Shown here: piece by piece, positions 1 to 10,779 of the stretch
Layout: the number at the start of each line of letters is the position of its first letter
Numbering within the stretch: position 1 is the first letter of the stretch
Assembly: GCA_905221605.1 (NCBI GenBank)
Contig: CAJNDS010002080.1
Coordinates: 60,001-124,000, forward strand
DNA: 64,000 bases
Reading direction: 5' to 3'
Source of the DNA: Symbiodinium natans
Taxonomy: Eukaryota > Sar > Dinophyceae > Suessiales > Symbiodiniaceae
Made by a program: the position numbers and the translations under genes
Notes under the pieces: model-generated
What the model was told of the DNA's origin: nothing
Databases searched by the model: none
Seen by the model: the letters and a program-made list of their open reading frames with translations, nothing else

Positions 1-64
1 TTAACCCCAAACATCCCTAAACCCCAAAACCTAAACCCCAAACCCTAAACCCTAAACCCCTCAC

Positions 65-147
65 TAGAAAGAAATCTGCGGGGCCGTGCGGCAATCGCCC
101 CCGCAGTCGCCGCAGGAGCAGTTGCAGTCTCCGCCACCACCGCCGCC
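65..147 (-). CDS. Exon candidate, Gly/Cys-rich
   Basis: GC-rich island on the minus strand with a pyrimidine-rich acceptor ending CCCCCAG at 148 and a GTGAGG donor at 64. In the phase continuing from the 506-573 exon it reads a Gly run followed by a Cys-rich stretch (GDCNCSCGDCGG). A second frame is Ala-rich and also open, so the frame is not settled. A CCCTAAA-type tract lies on its left and a TTTAGGG array on its right. No function recognised. Confidence 0.38.
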
Positions 148-180
148 CTGGGGGAATGGGTGTCGGGACTGGAGCTTGAT

Positions 181-265
181 TTTAGGGTTTAGGGTTAAGT
201 AGGGTTTAGGGTTTAGGGTTTAGGGTTTAGGGTTTAGGGTTTAGGGTTTAGGGTTTAGGGTTTAG
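181..265. repeat. Interstitial TTTAGGG array
   Basis: About ten near-perfect TTTAGGG units directly right of the first exon island. In gene sense this is a CCCTAAA tract upstream of the acceptor at 148. Confidence 0.9.
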
Positions 266-505
266 ATTTTCGGGTTTAGGTGCACCTGCTAGAACCCTTA
301 CCCTGAGAATCTCTCCGGCCCCATGATTCTTCCTCCCCCGCCCAAACAAAATGCCTGAACCCCAAGAAGCCGCATTCAAATACACACCACCGCCGAGCCC
401 CATTCTCACCCCCTATTGGAATTTAGGGTTTATAGGGTTTAGGGTTATAGGGTTACAGGGTTTAGGGTTATAGGGTTTAGGGTTTAGGGTTTAGGGCTTA
501 GGTGC

Positions 506-573
506 CTCGCAGCAGGCCGCGAAAACGCCAGCGACGGCGATGCCCACCAGGGCCAAGATCACCTTCAAGTCTT
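506..573 (-). CDS. Exon candidate, hydrophobic segment
   Basis: Minus-strand island that translates as a hydrophobic stretch (LKVILALVGIAVAGVFAACC) after Asp, with mostly G/C third positions. It has the look of a signal peptide or membrane helix. The acceptor reads ttgag and the donor is GC (GAG|GCACCT). It ends in phase 0, matching one frame of the 65-147 exon. Unlike most islands it has TTTAGGG-type repeats on its left. Confidence 0.42.
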
Positions 574-845
574 CTCAAATGTACACAGATCTTCCAAAAA
601 AGCCATAGTTGATTAAGGGGAAAAACCTAATTTATACTAAGGATCCTTACTGTGAAATTAGGGTAGATTCCGTAATTAAGGGTGTTTTTTGGAAGATCTG
701 GGTACCTGGAGATTCACGGGTACTTGCAAGTATAGGGTTTTTACAACGTAGGGCAACTGCTCTTATCACCCAAGCTAGGGTACCTGCAACCCTTCTTAAA
801 AGAATCCAGGAACCTCCGAGTAGGCGAACCTCATTCTCTCATTTG

Positions 846-940
846 CTGAGTTCATAAGCCCCAAAAAAGTGTATACTTTCAGTTCTATAGGGGATTCTGG
901 TATCCCAAAAAGTGTCAAGTGTACTCATTCAGCTACTAAG
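846..940. mobile_element. Small inverted-repeat element, family D
   Basis: About 95 bp starting at a gagttcataag motif, with aagtgtatacttt and a near-inverse agtgtcaagtgtac. A second copy with the same layout lies at 46491-46584. No ORF inside; MITE-like. Confidence 0.6.
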
Positions 941-1042
941 TTCTCCATTTTCCACCCAAAACGCCCCTAAACCCTAAACCCTAAACCCCTAAGGGGGAAC
1001 ATCCCAAGAGACAAGGCCTGACACCCTTCAGACAAAAAGTTC

Positions 1043-2341
1043 TCAGCTCGGTGCCATGGCCCAGAGCAAGATGGACCAAACAAAGAGCGTGACCACCTCA
1101 GCGGAAGACTTCGGGTGAAGGGCTATGGACTAGTGACTTGCCCAACCCTTTGAACCCTCGAACTTCAGGGTTTAGGGCTTAGGGCTTAGGGCTGAGGGTT
1201 GATGGCTTAGGGTTCATAGGGTTTAGGGCTTGAGGTTTAGGGTATAAGCAGACAACAACAACCAACTCGGAGATTTATGTGTGGCTTTGTGGTCCTTAGC
1301 CGAACTTCCTTCGAGATGTTGGCAAACGATTTGTGATTTGGTGGGTTGACGGCGTTGACAGCAATTTCGTCTTCGTCAAGCATGGCAGACCCCCTGTAAC
1401 TTCGCTTCGAGGAGTGTAGTAAGGTTTAGGATGCAGAGGCTGCCGCTTGCCATTTGTGAGCTCACAAACCACAGGTAAACTAGCTTCGCCAACTTTTTTG
1501 GGAACAGACGGCTATAGCAACTACGAACTCAAGGATCTAGTGCTTTCGGCTTGAGAGATCGGAGGGTTCAAAAAGCACTGCAAGATTCTGCAAAATATAG
1601 TACTGTACAAAATGAGGATGCGAAAATGTATACTAAACATGTACTTTATTCTACGACACCCAAACAAAATGTACGAAATAAGAAAACGACCACACCATAA
1701 ATATATGCATGTCTAAAATCTACTAGGACTATGATACACTTCATTACAATATACTGAAGAATACTGGGGCCCCCCGACCCAAGTACAGACCAAGAAGATG
1801 TAGAACCAGAGTCCAAGGTCCAGCACGTAGAACGTCCAGGCCAGGTCGTCCTGGTCTAGACCCAAACGACCCTAAACACTAAGCCCTAAACCGCAAATAG
1901 GATGCTTATAGCGGGGTTTGTAAGGGTGATTTGGGCGACGTGTCTAGGGTTGTTTGGGGTCGTGGTGCTCTTTAATGGGGCTTATATGGCATTTAGGGGG
2001 GTTTTAGAGGGTTGAGGGTGGTTTAGTATGGTAGGGTTGAGGGCTGAAGTGTCTGAGTATCTCTCACGCAGGGCATCGCAACGGGAAGAAGCTCTAAACC
2101 TGAAGGGGTTAGGATTCAGGGCTTTTCGTTTAGTACGTAGGGTTTAGAACCTTGGAACCTTAGAACCTTGGAACCCTAGAACCTTGGAACCCTTAGAAAC
2201 TCAGAACCTTCGAAGCCTCCGAGTGGTTCAGGGTTTAGGGCGTAGCGTTTGGGGCTTGGGGTTTAGGGTTCAGGGTTCAGGGTAAGGGCGCCTGGAAGAC
2301 CATGGCGCTGTAGTTCTCGACCACCTCGGGCCATGTGGCTG
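1043..2341 (-). CDS. Two-exon gene end, hydrophobic C-terminus
   Basis: Minus-strand chain of two exons. Exon 2292-2341 follows a strong acceptor (ctcctcaccag) and reads ATWPEVVENYSAMVFQ, ending in phase 0 before a GC donor (CAG|GCGCCC). Exon 1043-1096 also begins in phase 0 after ccgctgag and reads a membrane-like VVTLFVWSILLWAMAPS, then TGA. The 1195-nt intron contains TTTAGGG-like tracts. The plus strand of 1027-1108 is also open, so strand rests on splice signals and on the minus direction of neighbours. Product unknown. Confidence 0.42.
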
Positions 2342-2858
2342 CTGGTGAGGAGAAAAACGTTTCGGGGTTTAAAAGCACCAACCAGCCCGCAACTGGAAAC
2401 CCTGGGATTTGGGTGTTTAGCCCTTAGGGTGCTCGGGTTTAGGGTTTGAGGCTTTTGAGTTCAGGTTCAGGGATTAAAGCCCTACTTGGACTCCCCAAGC
2501 AACACATCATAACTAGCCAGAGGGTACTTGGGGGATCTAGGTACACCCTCGCTAGGCGTCAGTGACCAGTGAAGGCTTGGGATGTGTGGAAAGCAGGAGA
2601 AAAGCCGAAGCCGTGTCATATCCCTAAACCCCGAAGCCCTTGGAAAATTACGGAGGGTGCGTCCCTCTTCTTGGGTTCAGTCCCCCCTTCATGCCTGACC
2701 CCTGAAGCCCAGCGTACCACACAAGTTCGGATGAACCCTGAGACCCGACGTTCCCCCCACCCTGAACCCTATAAGCCCTAAACCCCCTAAACCCTATGAG
2801 CGGGTTCAACCCTAAACCCTAAACCTTAAACCCTAAACCCTAAACCCTAAACCCAAAC

Positions 2859-2915
2859 ATCAGGGCCAAGAAGCTGGGCATCGACCGTCGCAGGTCGACG
2901 CCATGCCAAGGCTGC
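2859..2915 (-). CDS. Exon candidate
   Basis: Minus-strand island reading QPWHGVDLRRSMPSFLAL with 13 of 18 third positions G or C. Acceptor ttgaaag, donor GTTTGGGTTTAGGG, so the intron starts in telomere-like repeat. Flanked by CCCTAAA units on the left (2796-2858) and TTTAGGG units on the right (from 2936). No family recognised. Confidence 0.4.
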
Positions 2916-2935
2916 CTTTCAAGCCTAGGCTTGGG

Positions 2936-3355
2936 GTTTAGGGTTTAGGGTTTAGGGCTACTCTTTAGGGTTTAGGGCTTGGGGTATAGGGTTTAGGGCT
3001 ACTGTTTAGGGTTTGGGGTTTCGGGTTTGGGGTTTAGGATTTAGGGCTACAATTTAGGGTTTCGGGTTTAGGGTTTGGGGTTTCGGGTTTATAGGGCTAA
3101 AGGCTTCAGGCTTCTTCAAGTTGAGGGTTCAAGGTTTCGGGTTATTCTAGGGTTTAGAGCTTGAAGACTAGGGTTTGTTAAGGTCTTTAGGGTTTTTGGT
3201 GTACAGGGCTTAGGGAAAGTTTCAGGTTCCAGCTTAGGCTAAAGGGCTTGTAGGTTCTAGAGAATAGGGCAATTACAAGGTTTGGGCTGCTTCGTAGGGT
3301 TTAGGGTTTAGGGTTTAGGGTTCAGGGTTTAGGGTTTAGGGTTTAGGGTTCAGGG
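2936..3355. repeat. Degenerate TTTAGGG tract
   Basis: Mixed TTTAGGG, TTTGGGG, TTCGGG and GCTACTG variants, ending in a cleaner block at 3297-3355. No exon candidate seen inside. Confidence 0.75.
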
Positions 3356-3955
3356 GTTTGGGGGGTGGGGGTTATGGAGTTTTTGGGTCTCAAGATTCAA
3401 ACTTGGGGTGCAGGGCTACGGAGCTACAGGGCACTGAGTTTGTACCTTGGCTCCGACACCAAACGTCCAAGCCCCAGACCAGACCTGAGCCCGAATCCGG
3501 GCCTCCGGCTTCTGGACTCTTGCGAGGACAACTACTGCTACCCTACGCCCTAAAAACCCCAAACCTGAGTCCTAAACCCTTCACCTGACAGCCTAAACCC
3601 TAAATCCTACACCCGAAACACCCTAACCCTAAGACCCCAAGCGCTAAACACCCCTGCGGAGCCACGGACCAAGGCCTCCTTCCCCACATCCCACGGAGAC
3701 CCCCCACAAAATTCTGGTTGCTTCTATTGTGGGACCTGTGTCTGCGGCTACAGCAATAAGAGAACGAGGGGGTGGAAAGGTAGTGGACCCTTGACTTTTG
3801 AACTGGTTTGAGGTGTTAAAGGTAGTGGATGTTGGGAGAACTGCGTCGTAACAGAATATGGCAGTCAATGGCGGGTTGAACCACAGAGATCTCATGTGAA
3901 ACAGCGGCAGAGGGTGAAACGCACAGCCATAGAGGGGGAGCAGACGCGTTAGGAC

Positions 3956-5436
3956 TCACTCACTGTCCATCGCTCGGCCCAGGATGCGTCTGGGACTATA
4001 AGCGGATGCCCGGGGCGTGCTGAGCGTGCCATCCTCAGCTACGCAGCAGTTGAATGCGATCAAAGCCACGGCGTTGGCCACCAGAACGCTGTAGTACACC
4101 GCGAGCTCGCGGGCAAGGCCGCTTCCGCAAGCCGTCTCACCAAAGATGCCTGCCAGGATGCCGAAGGTGACGGTCTCCAGGAAGCGCAGTGCTAGCAACA
4201 CCTCCAGACCAGTTTTTCGGTATTGTTCCTTCTTCAGCACCAGCGGCACAACTGGGATCACGTATGGTAGAGTGACGACGGCAAATGCAGAGTCACTAGA
4301 GCAGCGCTGTCTGCGACAGATGCACACTTGGTAGATGGTGCAGAGGAGGAAGAAGGTGCCAGCCGTGGGCGCTCCGTAGGGCCTTACAGGCTCCGAGAGG
4401 GCCATGGCGTAGCCCAAGCTGCGGACCGCCGCGTCGGTGGCGATAAAACACATGCCAATGGCCTTGCCCTTCCAGGATCTCAGGCGGGGGTTCCGTACAC
4501 CGTCAGTCGTATCAGAACTAGCACTCATCACCGTAGAGGCGGAGAGGGAAGCGATGGAAATACAGATGGATGCTATCTTGAAGCCTTGGCCATACGCACC
4601 TAACTGAAAGATGACGTAAGCCTGAAAGTAGAGCTGGGGTGCCGACTCGGTTATGGAGGTGAAGATGTTTCTGAAAACACTGCCGTTCTCATCATCTTCA
4701 GTTCGCTCATGACCCAGGCAGAGTGCGATGAGCTCCCACGCGTGGCTGAGCTGAGCCACGCCGAGGCAGCAAAAGTGTGGGCACCCACCACAACAGAGGT
4801 TGTCATTTTCATGTCGCTGCATCTGCCCCAGAGTCCACCACATTGCAGGCACCAGCGTGGAGATAACGAGCAGCGTGCATGAGATTCCGAACCAGGCCCA
4901 GTGCGGGCTGCACTCGGAAATCTGGCCTTGGGCGTCCAGAGCCGCGATGGTCTCGTTGGTCTGATTGGTTCCCGGTATGGTCGGACAGTCGGGGGTGAGC
5001 TTGTTGTCGATCACGCATGCCTGAGGTGCCAGAGCTACCTAGGAATAGCCTTGAGTAAACAACGGGTTACCTGTTTGGTTGTAAGGCTTTATTTCAAGAA
5101 ATGGATACACAAGGAAGCTGGGAGGTCTCAAGAAACATACTGTAGCATCACGACGACGTCCGAGACATAGTCCGCCATGGCCAGGGCACCGAACAAGGCG
5201 ATGGAGGCCGCCTTCCACCAGTCCATGGCTCCCCAAAACTCAGCCCGAAACCCTGGGCCCTATAGCCCTAAACCCTAAACGGTTTCGCTTCGAGCCTGAC
5301 TGTTGCCTCGCAGGTCCCACATGATGTTCAGAGATGCATGTGCTGGGCAGGGCAGATGCAGAAGGCAGAAGGGTATTTCCCAAATAGGGGTACCTCGGAA
5401 ACCCATGACAGATGCTTCCGAGCAGCTGCTCCACAT
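3956..5436 (-). CDS. XK-related (XKR) family membrane protein, complete four-exon gene
   Basis: Join 5394-5436, 5307-5342, 5137-5252 and 3956-5020 on the minus strand. This gives 1260 nt, 420 codons with stop, fully in frame. Introns are 51 nt (GT-AG), 54 nt (GC-AG) and 116 nt (GT-AG). The 54-nt intron contains two TTTAGGG units. Residues 41-65 form the first membrane helix with the motif ADYVSDVVVMLQY, like the DxxxD-containing first helix of XKR proteins. Two N-glycosylation sequons (NQT, NET) lie near residues 84-87. A second helix lies near 106-128. The hallmark E-x-x-PQL-x-x-QAY occurs as ESAPQLYFQAY near 190-200, followed by several more hydrophobic segments. Length matches the family (about 400 residues). 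XKR proteins include lipid scramblases and the XK blood-group protein; activity here is not shown. The ATG at 5436 was chosen because phases match through all four exons; a ccag lies about 25 nt upstream and could accept a spliced leader. Confidence 0.78.
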
Positions 5437-5460
5437 GGAGGGGGCGTGATGATCACAGTT

Positions 5461-5520
5461 CCTGGTTTAAGGTTTAGGGTTTAGGGTTTAGGGTCTCGGG
5501 TTTAGGGTTTAGAGTTAGGT
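5461..5520. repeat. TTTAGGG tract upstream of XKR
   Basis: Short block of TTTAGGG and TTTCGGG units just upstream (in gene sense) of the XKR start. 5521-5740 otherwise holds a poly-G run at about 5690-5706 and no clear exon. Confidence 0.7.
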
Positions 5521-5742
5521 TAATTTTCACAGTTCGTGGTGCTTTTGGGCTTTGAATTGACTGGGGCTGGGGGATGGGGGTTCAGACTCATCCCAGAATC
5601 GAAAGCTCTACATGCCAAACCCCTGACGCCCTCAGTTTGTGGCAGTATTCTCCGTTCCCTCTATTGAGAAATGCTTGCTATCAGGGGGCGCGGGGGGGGG
5701 GGGGGGAATAGGGTATGGACTGTGATTGAGGGCTGTGACATG

Positions 5743-6020
5743 TTACAAACCAACAGCAAGCTCAGGAGCCCCAATACCCCCAAGCCTTCCCGAATCTGAC
5801 CTGGCCTTCTGGACCCTCTCCCTGAATCTCCTAGAGTTGGCTCTGTATGTGCACCCTCTCCCTGAATCACCTTTGTAGTACATGAGCTGTATGTGCAAAT
5901 AGGTGCCTCTCTTTGAGTGCTTGTGGCCACTTTCAATGTGGGTCTGGTGAAGTTGGGTGTTCGTCGTGGCCGTAGCAGAACACGCCTCACCAAAAGAACG
6001 GGCCACCCGTTCCGAACCAA
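5743..6020 (-). CDS. Probable coding exon with stop, unidentified
   Basis: Open minus-strand frame of about 90 codons including SERVARSFGEACSATATT and SKRGTYLHIQLMYYK, ending in a stop at 5743. A GTGATT donor after MYYK is an alternative exon end. The segment after it contains two copies of gattcagggagagggt, so the C-terminal part may be repeat-derived. No family recognised. Confidence 0.4.
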
Positions 6021-6261
6021 CCCAAACCCTAAAGCCTAAACCCTCAAGGCCCCTAAACCCCGAAAACTCTTCACCTCCGACCTCTCTGGTCTTTTCGGGG
6101 ATCGTGTTTGGCTCTTGGCCCAAACTTCAGCATGTGACCACTTATGTCTTCCAGAATCCGAATCTTCAGGGACAGAATTAACTCTAAACCTATCGCCGCC
6201 GCAACCCCAAGACGTAAGCCCCACACTATAGAGAATCCAAACCCCCCAAACCTGAGCTTAC

Positions 6262-6389
6262 AAGCCCTATAGAAGCCTTCCAGGGCCTGGGAAAGGGGGT
6301 GCTTTTGTTGGTTGCCGAGCAGCACCCTCTTCCGGCCGAAAGGGAGGCAAAAAGCCGCCAGAGCCAAGATTACCTGCACTTTTTCAGGG
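6262..6389 (-). CDS. Exon candidate, hydrophobic then basic
   Basis: Reads 42 codons with VILALAAFCLPFGRKRVLLG near the start, high third-position G/C, an acceptor ataagttcag and a good donor GTAAGCTC. The hydrophobic run followed by RKR looks like a membrane helix or signal anchor. It may join the 5743-6020 exon. No product named. Confidence 0.5.
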
Positions 6390-6399
6390 CTGAACTTAT

Positions 6400-7744
6400 G
6401 GTAGGAGCAGGGCTAAGAGCTTTGGGGTTAGGGGCGCTTTAAAGTGGGGTTCACACTTTAAAGGCCCCAAGGGTCTGAGATCTGAAGGTTTAGGGTTTGG
6501 GGTGCCGGGTGAAGGGTTTAGGGTTTGCGGCTCCTGCTGCAAACAGTCGCTTGACCTCACTTACAAGTCCCCAAAAATATGGAGCAACGGTGGGCTCTTA
6601 TGTTGGACTCGGCTTGATCTGAGCCCCCTCTAGTAAGTTTTGCTCACCTCCCTCTATACAGCAAGTTTCCAGATTGGTATTTTTTTTGAACGGGCTGTCG
6701 GTTTGCTGTTTTAAACTAAGCTTTAGCCACGAAAACCGTCAACGGCCTCACCCTCAACCCTCCGGCCGTTCTTCTCAACTATTCCGAAAATTATTCCTTT
6801 CTTCACTTAATCCGCTGGGAAAACATAAAGGCCGAAGGTCGGTTTACAGAGGGTCAGGTCGCAAGCACAGTACGTACGTGGCAGATTGCAAAAACCCCCT
6901 TGACTCCAAGTAAGCTAGGCTTCATTTCCTAAACAACCACATGAAACCCCCCCCCCCCAGAGCCGCAAATTAAACAACCCTAAACCCTAAACCCAAAACC
7001 CAAAACCCTAAACCGGAAACCTGAACCCTGAAGCCCCTGGTTCAGGTCCAAAAGTGCCTAAACGGTTTCGTTTGGGGTGCTTAGCCGGAATGTGGGGCTG
7101 ACCTGTGGCCCTACACCAAGACTAATACACCCCAAGCCCAAAAACTCCAAACCTTAGACCCCTAAAACCCAAACCCCCTAAAGCCCCATAAGCATATCAG
7201 CCCCAAACCCCCAGCCCTGAACCATAAAACCGATAAGCCCGAAAGTCTGAACCCCGAACCCCAAACCAGCCATCATGCCCGAACGGTAGCTTGACCCAAA
7301 ACCCTGAAGGCCAAACTCTACTCGTACCAAATCCTAAGCGCGCTACGAACCCTATAAGCCCTGTAAACTCTATATACTATAAACTCTATAAACCCTATAC
7401 ACCCTTTAAGCCCTATAAGCCTTAAGCCCTCCTTCAACCCCACCAACATCCTTTGCGCTCCCCTGCCTTCCAGCTGTGTGCGATGATCATCTCCACCCCT
7501 TGCGTCGCCTTGGGAGGGTTGGGTTGAGGCCTTAAATTTGGGGCTTGCAGGGTTTGAAAAGTAGATTTAGGCTTGGGGCCCTTAGGGCCCCTAAACCCGA
7601 AACCCAAAACCCTAAAACCCTAAAACCTAAACCGCTGCAGGCTGTCAAGGACTGCATACATCCCTACTGCGAAGCAATAAGTGAGGGGCCTCCGACAACA
7701 GTGTGTACCCTTTTTCGGGGGGTCCCTTGAAGGGGAATTCGTTC
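6400..7744. other. Stretch without a supported gene
   Basis: Contains scattered single telomere-like units (for example 6980-7030 and 7560-7640), a CCCTATAAA-type run near 7340-7430 and a C10 run near 6948. Short ORFs are present, but none has convincing splice sites or codon bias. Confidence 0.6.
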
Positions 7745-7753
7745 TGTTTGGGG

Positions 7754-7830
7754 TAAAACCTAAACCCTAAACCCTAACCCCTAAACCCCAACCCCTAAAC
7801 CCTAAACCCTAAACCCTAAACCCTAAACCC
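7754..7830. repeat. Interstitial CCCTAAA array
   Basis: About ten CCCTAAA/CCCCTAAA units immediately left of the exon candidate at 7878-7921. Confidence 0.85.
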
Positions 7831-7877
7831 CCCCCCATTTTTGGAAGTACCCATGTAAGCTCTCTAGGCCGGCGCAC

Positions 7878-7921
7878 CCAGATCGAGAACGTGAACATGA
7901 TGCCCATGCAGGCGCCGCCGC
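7878..7921 (-). CDS. Exon candidate, hydrophobic
   Basis: Reads GGACMGIMFTFSIW with almost all third positions G or C. The acceptor follows a (CCT)n pyrimidine tract; the donor is GTGCGCC. The plus strand is equally open (ending MQAPPPGA then TAG), so strand is uncertain. Telomeric arrays flank it in the usual orientation. Confidence 0.35.
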
Positions 7922-7938
7922 CTGGCGCGTAGTAAGAC

Positions 7939-7986
7939 CGCAGGAGGAGGAGGAGGAGGAGGAGGAGGAGGAGGAGGAGGAGGAGG
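7939..7986. repeat. (AGG)n microsatellite
   Basis: Perfect AGG repeat. In minus sense it is (CCT)n and would serve as the pyrimidine tract for the 7921 acceptor. Confidence 0.9.
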
Positions 7987-8163
7987 GGTTTAGGGTTTAG
8001 GGTTTAGGGTTTAGGGCTAGGGTTTAAGGTTCAGGGTTTAACGTGAAGGGTTTTGGGTGGCTTCCAGGCCCGCCCCAAGCATTGAACCCGAAGAACTGTG
8101 AACTCAGCGACGGAGCAGCTTGGGGCTTCAGGTGCCATGTGTCGACTTTGTCGAGTTTTTATT

Positions 8164-8194
8164 TCGGGGGGGGGGGGGGGGGGGGGGGGGGGGG
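8164..8194. repeat. Poly-G run, about 30 nt
   Basis: Uninterrupted G tract; a second run lies at about 8259-8269. Similar runs occur near 20441, 22938 and 57818. Confidence 0.9.
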
Positions 8195-8289
8195 AATTGT
8201 GAGCCATACCTTCCACTTTCTTCACCTACACTGTTATGGGTTATACCGACTAAATAGGGGGGGGGGGGTAGTTGCTACTAAACGGTAGG

Positions 8290-8455
8290 CTAAAAGAGTC
8301 GCAGGTATGATCTGCGTCCGATTTCGGTCCCGGAACTCTTCAGGCCATTTTTTTTGTTGGCCTTGCCCACGGCAAACTATAGGGTTCTGGGAACGTATGT
8401 ACAGCAGTTCACCTCTAGTCTTCGCATTCCTGCCTAAGATGCTTTTCTTCTTTTG
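8290..8455 (-). CDS. Coding-like segment, basic
   Basis: Open frame containing TRGELLYIRSQNPIVCRG and WPEEFRDRNRTQIIPA. Acceptor candidates are aaaag and cttag near 8435-8450. The composition is protein-like but codon bias is modest and no donor is clear. Confidence 0.3.
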
Positions 8456-8497
8456 CAATATCCCTAAACCCTAAACCCTAAACCCTAAACCCTAAAC

Positions 8498-8553
8498 TTC
8501 GCTATCTGTCTTCTGCTACTTGTGTAGAGGAAGCCCCCTATGACTCGAGGTCG
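8498..8553 (-). CDS. Exon candidate
   Basis: Reads RPRVIGGFLYTSSRRQIA with acceptor gcctcccacag and donor GCGAA|GTTTAGGG, so the intron begins with the telomere unit itself. CCCTAAA array on the left (8461-8497), TTTAGGG array on the right (8582-8641). No family recognised. Confidence 0.5.
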
Positions 8554-8581
8554 CTGTGGGAGGCTCAGGCTTTAGGGAAAA

Positions 8582-8641
8582 GGGTTTGGGGTTTAGGGTT
8601 TAGGGTTTAGGGTTTAGGGTTTAGGGTTTAGGGTTTAGGGT
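8582..8641. repeat. Interstitial TTTAGGG array
   Basis: Eight near-perfect TTTAGGG units to the right of the exon candidate at 8498-8553. Confidence 0.9.
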
Positions 8642-9233
8642 CCCCAGCAACCTCATAATCCAAAGGGCGCCCCTTTTTGTTAGTTCATGGGGGTGGGAAC
8701 CATGGGCAGCATCCTAGGCTTCGGGTTATTGGGGCTTAGGGGTTTGGGGGGTTGTTTGGGGTTTGGGGGCACCCTAAGCCCAAAAGCCCGCAAAGTGTGG
8801 CAATGCAATGTATACCTATAGGGCTTCGGGCTTAGGGTGTAGTTGGGGCTTACAGCTTGTACGGTTCGTGGTGTAATAGAGGGGCCTACTTAAATTAGCA
8901 CGGTCGTATGATGAGAATAAGGGGATGATAAGGTGACCATGTTGGGAAATCTTGAAGCTCCTGTAAGACCCGCAACGATGGACAATCCCACCCACAGCTC
9001 CCATTCAAACGACCCAGTCCAAACACTTCACGGAACACATGTCGTTCTTGTAAGCCCGCACCCGAAACACTAGAACCACAAATCCTAAAATGCTTAAAGC
9101 GCCCTGATACCGTGAAACCCGTGAACTCTTAAACTATAGAATCCCAAAACCCTCAAACCACAAACCCGTAAACCCTAAAGCCCAAAAACACCTAGACCCC
9201 AAACCCTCAACCACTAGTAAATGGCGCGCAGAC

Positions 9234-9263
9234 CTGCTCCTTTTTTCGTCTCATAGCCATGGC
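9234..9263 (-). CDS. Micro-exon candidate, 30 nt
   Basis: Acceptor gtttgatgcag, donor CAG|GTCTGC, reading AMAMRRKKEQ in phase 0. Short, but both sites are good. Confidence 0.35.
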
Positions 9264-9520
9264 CTGCATCAAACTATAAGGTTCTTAAAGGAAGGCTTAG
9301 GGTTTAGGGTTTAGGGCTTAGGGTTTAAGGTTTATAGGGTTCATAGGGTTTAGGGTTCAAGAGGGGGCATGCTTCCCTAAGGTTTCCTAGGTACCGACCC
9401 CCCCTCCCCCCCCCCCGCCCCCCCCATGACAGGCCCCTTACGGGCTGAGGGCTTTGAGGTTTTAGGGTTTAGGATGCACGGTGCAGGGGTTGGGGTTTGG
9501 GGTTTAGGGAGCTCCCCTAC

Positions 9521-9577
9521 AGTTCTGCAAAAGTCTCCGAAAAGTTCTTGGGCAGAAGGCTCTCGATCAAAGAGCCC
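9521..9577 (-). CDS. Exon candidate, acidic/aromatic
   Basis: Reads GLFDREPSAQELFGDFCRT with a GTAGGG donor. The acceptor (ggggag) is weak. The composition is clearly protein-like. No family recognised. Confidence 0.43.
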
Positions 9578-9644
9578 CTCCCCAAAACCCGAAACCCTGT
9601 AGTCTCTCAACCCCTAAAGCCCTGAACCCTTAAATGAAAGCCGC

Positions 9645-9690
9645 CGTTTAGGGTTTAGGGTTTAGGGTTTAGGGTTTAGGGTTTAGGGTT
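9645..9690. repeat. TTTAGGG array
   Basis: Six units; 9700-10140 otherwise contains mixed telomere-like variants and no exon candidate. Confidence 0.85.
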
Positions 9691-10141
9691 CAGGGTTCCT
9701 GAAACCCCCTAAAGTGCCTAGGCCCCCTCGACTTTCTCCCTAGACGAATCCCTAAACCCCCTGAACGCCCCAACTCCCCTGAACTCCCTCAACTTCCCTG
9801 GACTGTCAAAAAACCCTAAGCCCTAAACCCTAAAGCCCAAGAGTCTCAGAACAGGGGTTTATAGGGCTTCTCGTTTAGGGTTTAAGGTTTGGGGTTGTAG
9901 GGTTCAGGGTTTAGGGTATAGGGTTAGGGTTTCAGGTTGGAGTTGTAGGGTTTTGGGGTTTAAGGGCTACGTTGTTGCTTGATGTAGGATTGTTTGTTAA
10001 TAGGGTTTTATAGGGTTTAGGGTTATCACACAAGGCCCCCGAGCCTAGACTTTTGATCGCATAGTCCCAGCCGCAGTAACCTTGGCGCGCCAATGCCTAC
10101 CGTAGGGTTTACAGTTTATATAGGGTTCAGGGTTAAGGGGT

Positions 10142-10486
10142 TTAGGGTTTAGGGCTGCGAAGCAAGAATGGCCCATGGTGCCTTTTGTCGATGCTTCTTT
10201 GGTAAAAATCGTCAGGCAAATCGTTGTGATACCATAGCCTGAGGGTTCCAGGCAACTCGCCAGTCTTCATGGGGCGCTTGACCTTATGAAGCACCCAAGG
10301 ACGAGAAGATCGGTACAAGCCTTCACGCAGCAAGAAGCCACAAATCCAAAATCCAGATTTGCGCTTGGGGGAGCCAACCGTGCAGCATCCACCAGCGAGA
10401 AACTGAAAGTGTTCAGGGTTCTCTCGGTTGCTCCATTTCTCGACATGCACTGACCTGCGCAGGTTCGATGTTTGTTGGGACAACAC
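10142..10486 (-). CDS. Unidentified 114-codon open frame
   Basis: Longest clean ORF in 6-13 kb. It is rich in aromatic and basic residues (for example EHFQFLAGGCC, KSGFWICGFLLREGLYRSSR, LRLWYHNDLPDDFYQRS) and ends next to a telomere-like block. It begins with an alternative start, so it is probably a terminal exon. No domain recognised. Confidence 0.45.
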   Translation of the reverse strand: MLSQQTSNLRRSVHVEKWSNRENPEHFQFLAGGCCTVGSPKRKSGFWICGFLLREGLYRSSRPWVLHKVKRPMKTGELPGTLRLWYHNDLPDDFYQRSIDKRHHGPFLLRSPKP

Positions 10487-10779
10487 TTGAGATTTGCGCT
10501 ATCACATAACCTCTACAAACCCCTTCATACGACTCAAGACTTCGTAACCGCCAAAACAACTCAACCCCGACAACCCGAAACCTGAAGCCCCAAAGCCAGA
10601 CCTAAACAGCCCAAATTCAGCATAAGCCCTAGAGCTCCAAAACCCTGAACAGCCTAAATTCAACACAATCCAAAGCCCGAAGCCCCTAACAACCGCAAAA
10701 GCCCTCAACAACCCTTTAAACATTCGAAGAAACAAGCCTCCATAAACTGAAATAACACCCTTCCTGCTACGCGGTGGTC

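Noticed and set aside
7880-7931. Plus-strand terminal exon reading TQIENVNMMPMQAPPPGA then TAG
   Set aside because: Not excluded, but the minus strand has the pyrimidine tract and matches neighbouring direction; kept only as an alternative.
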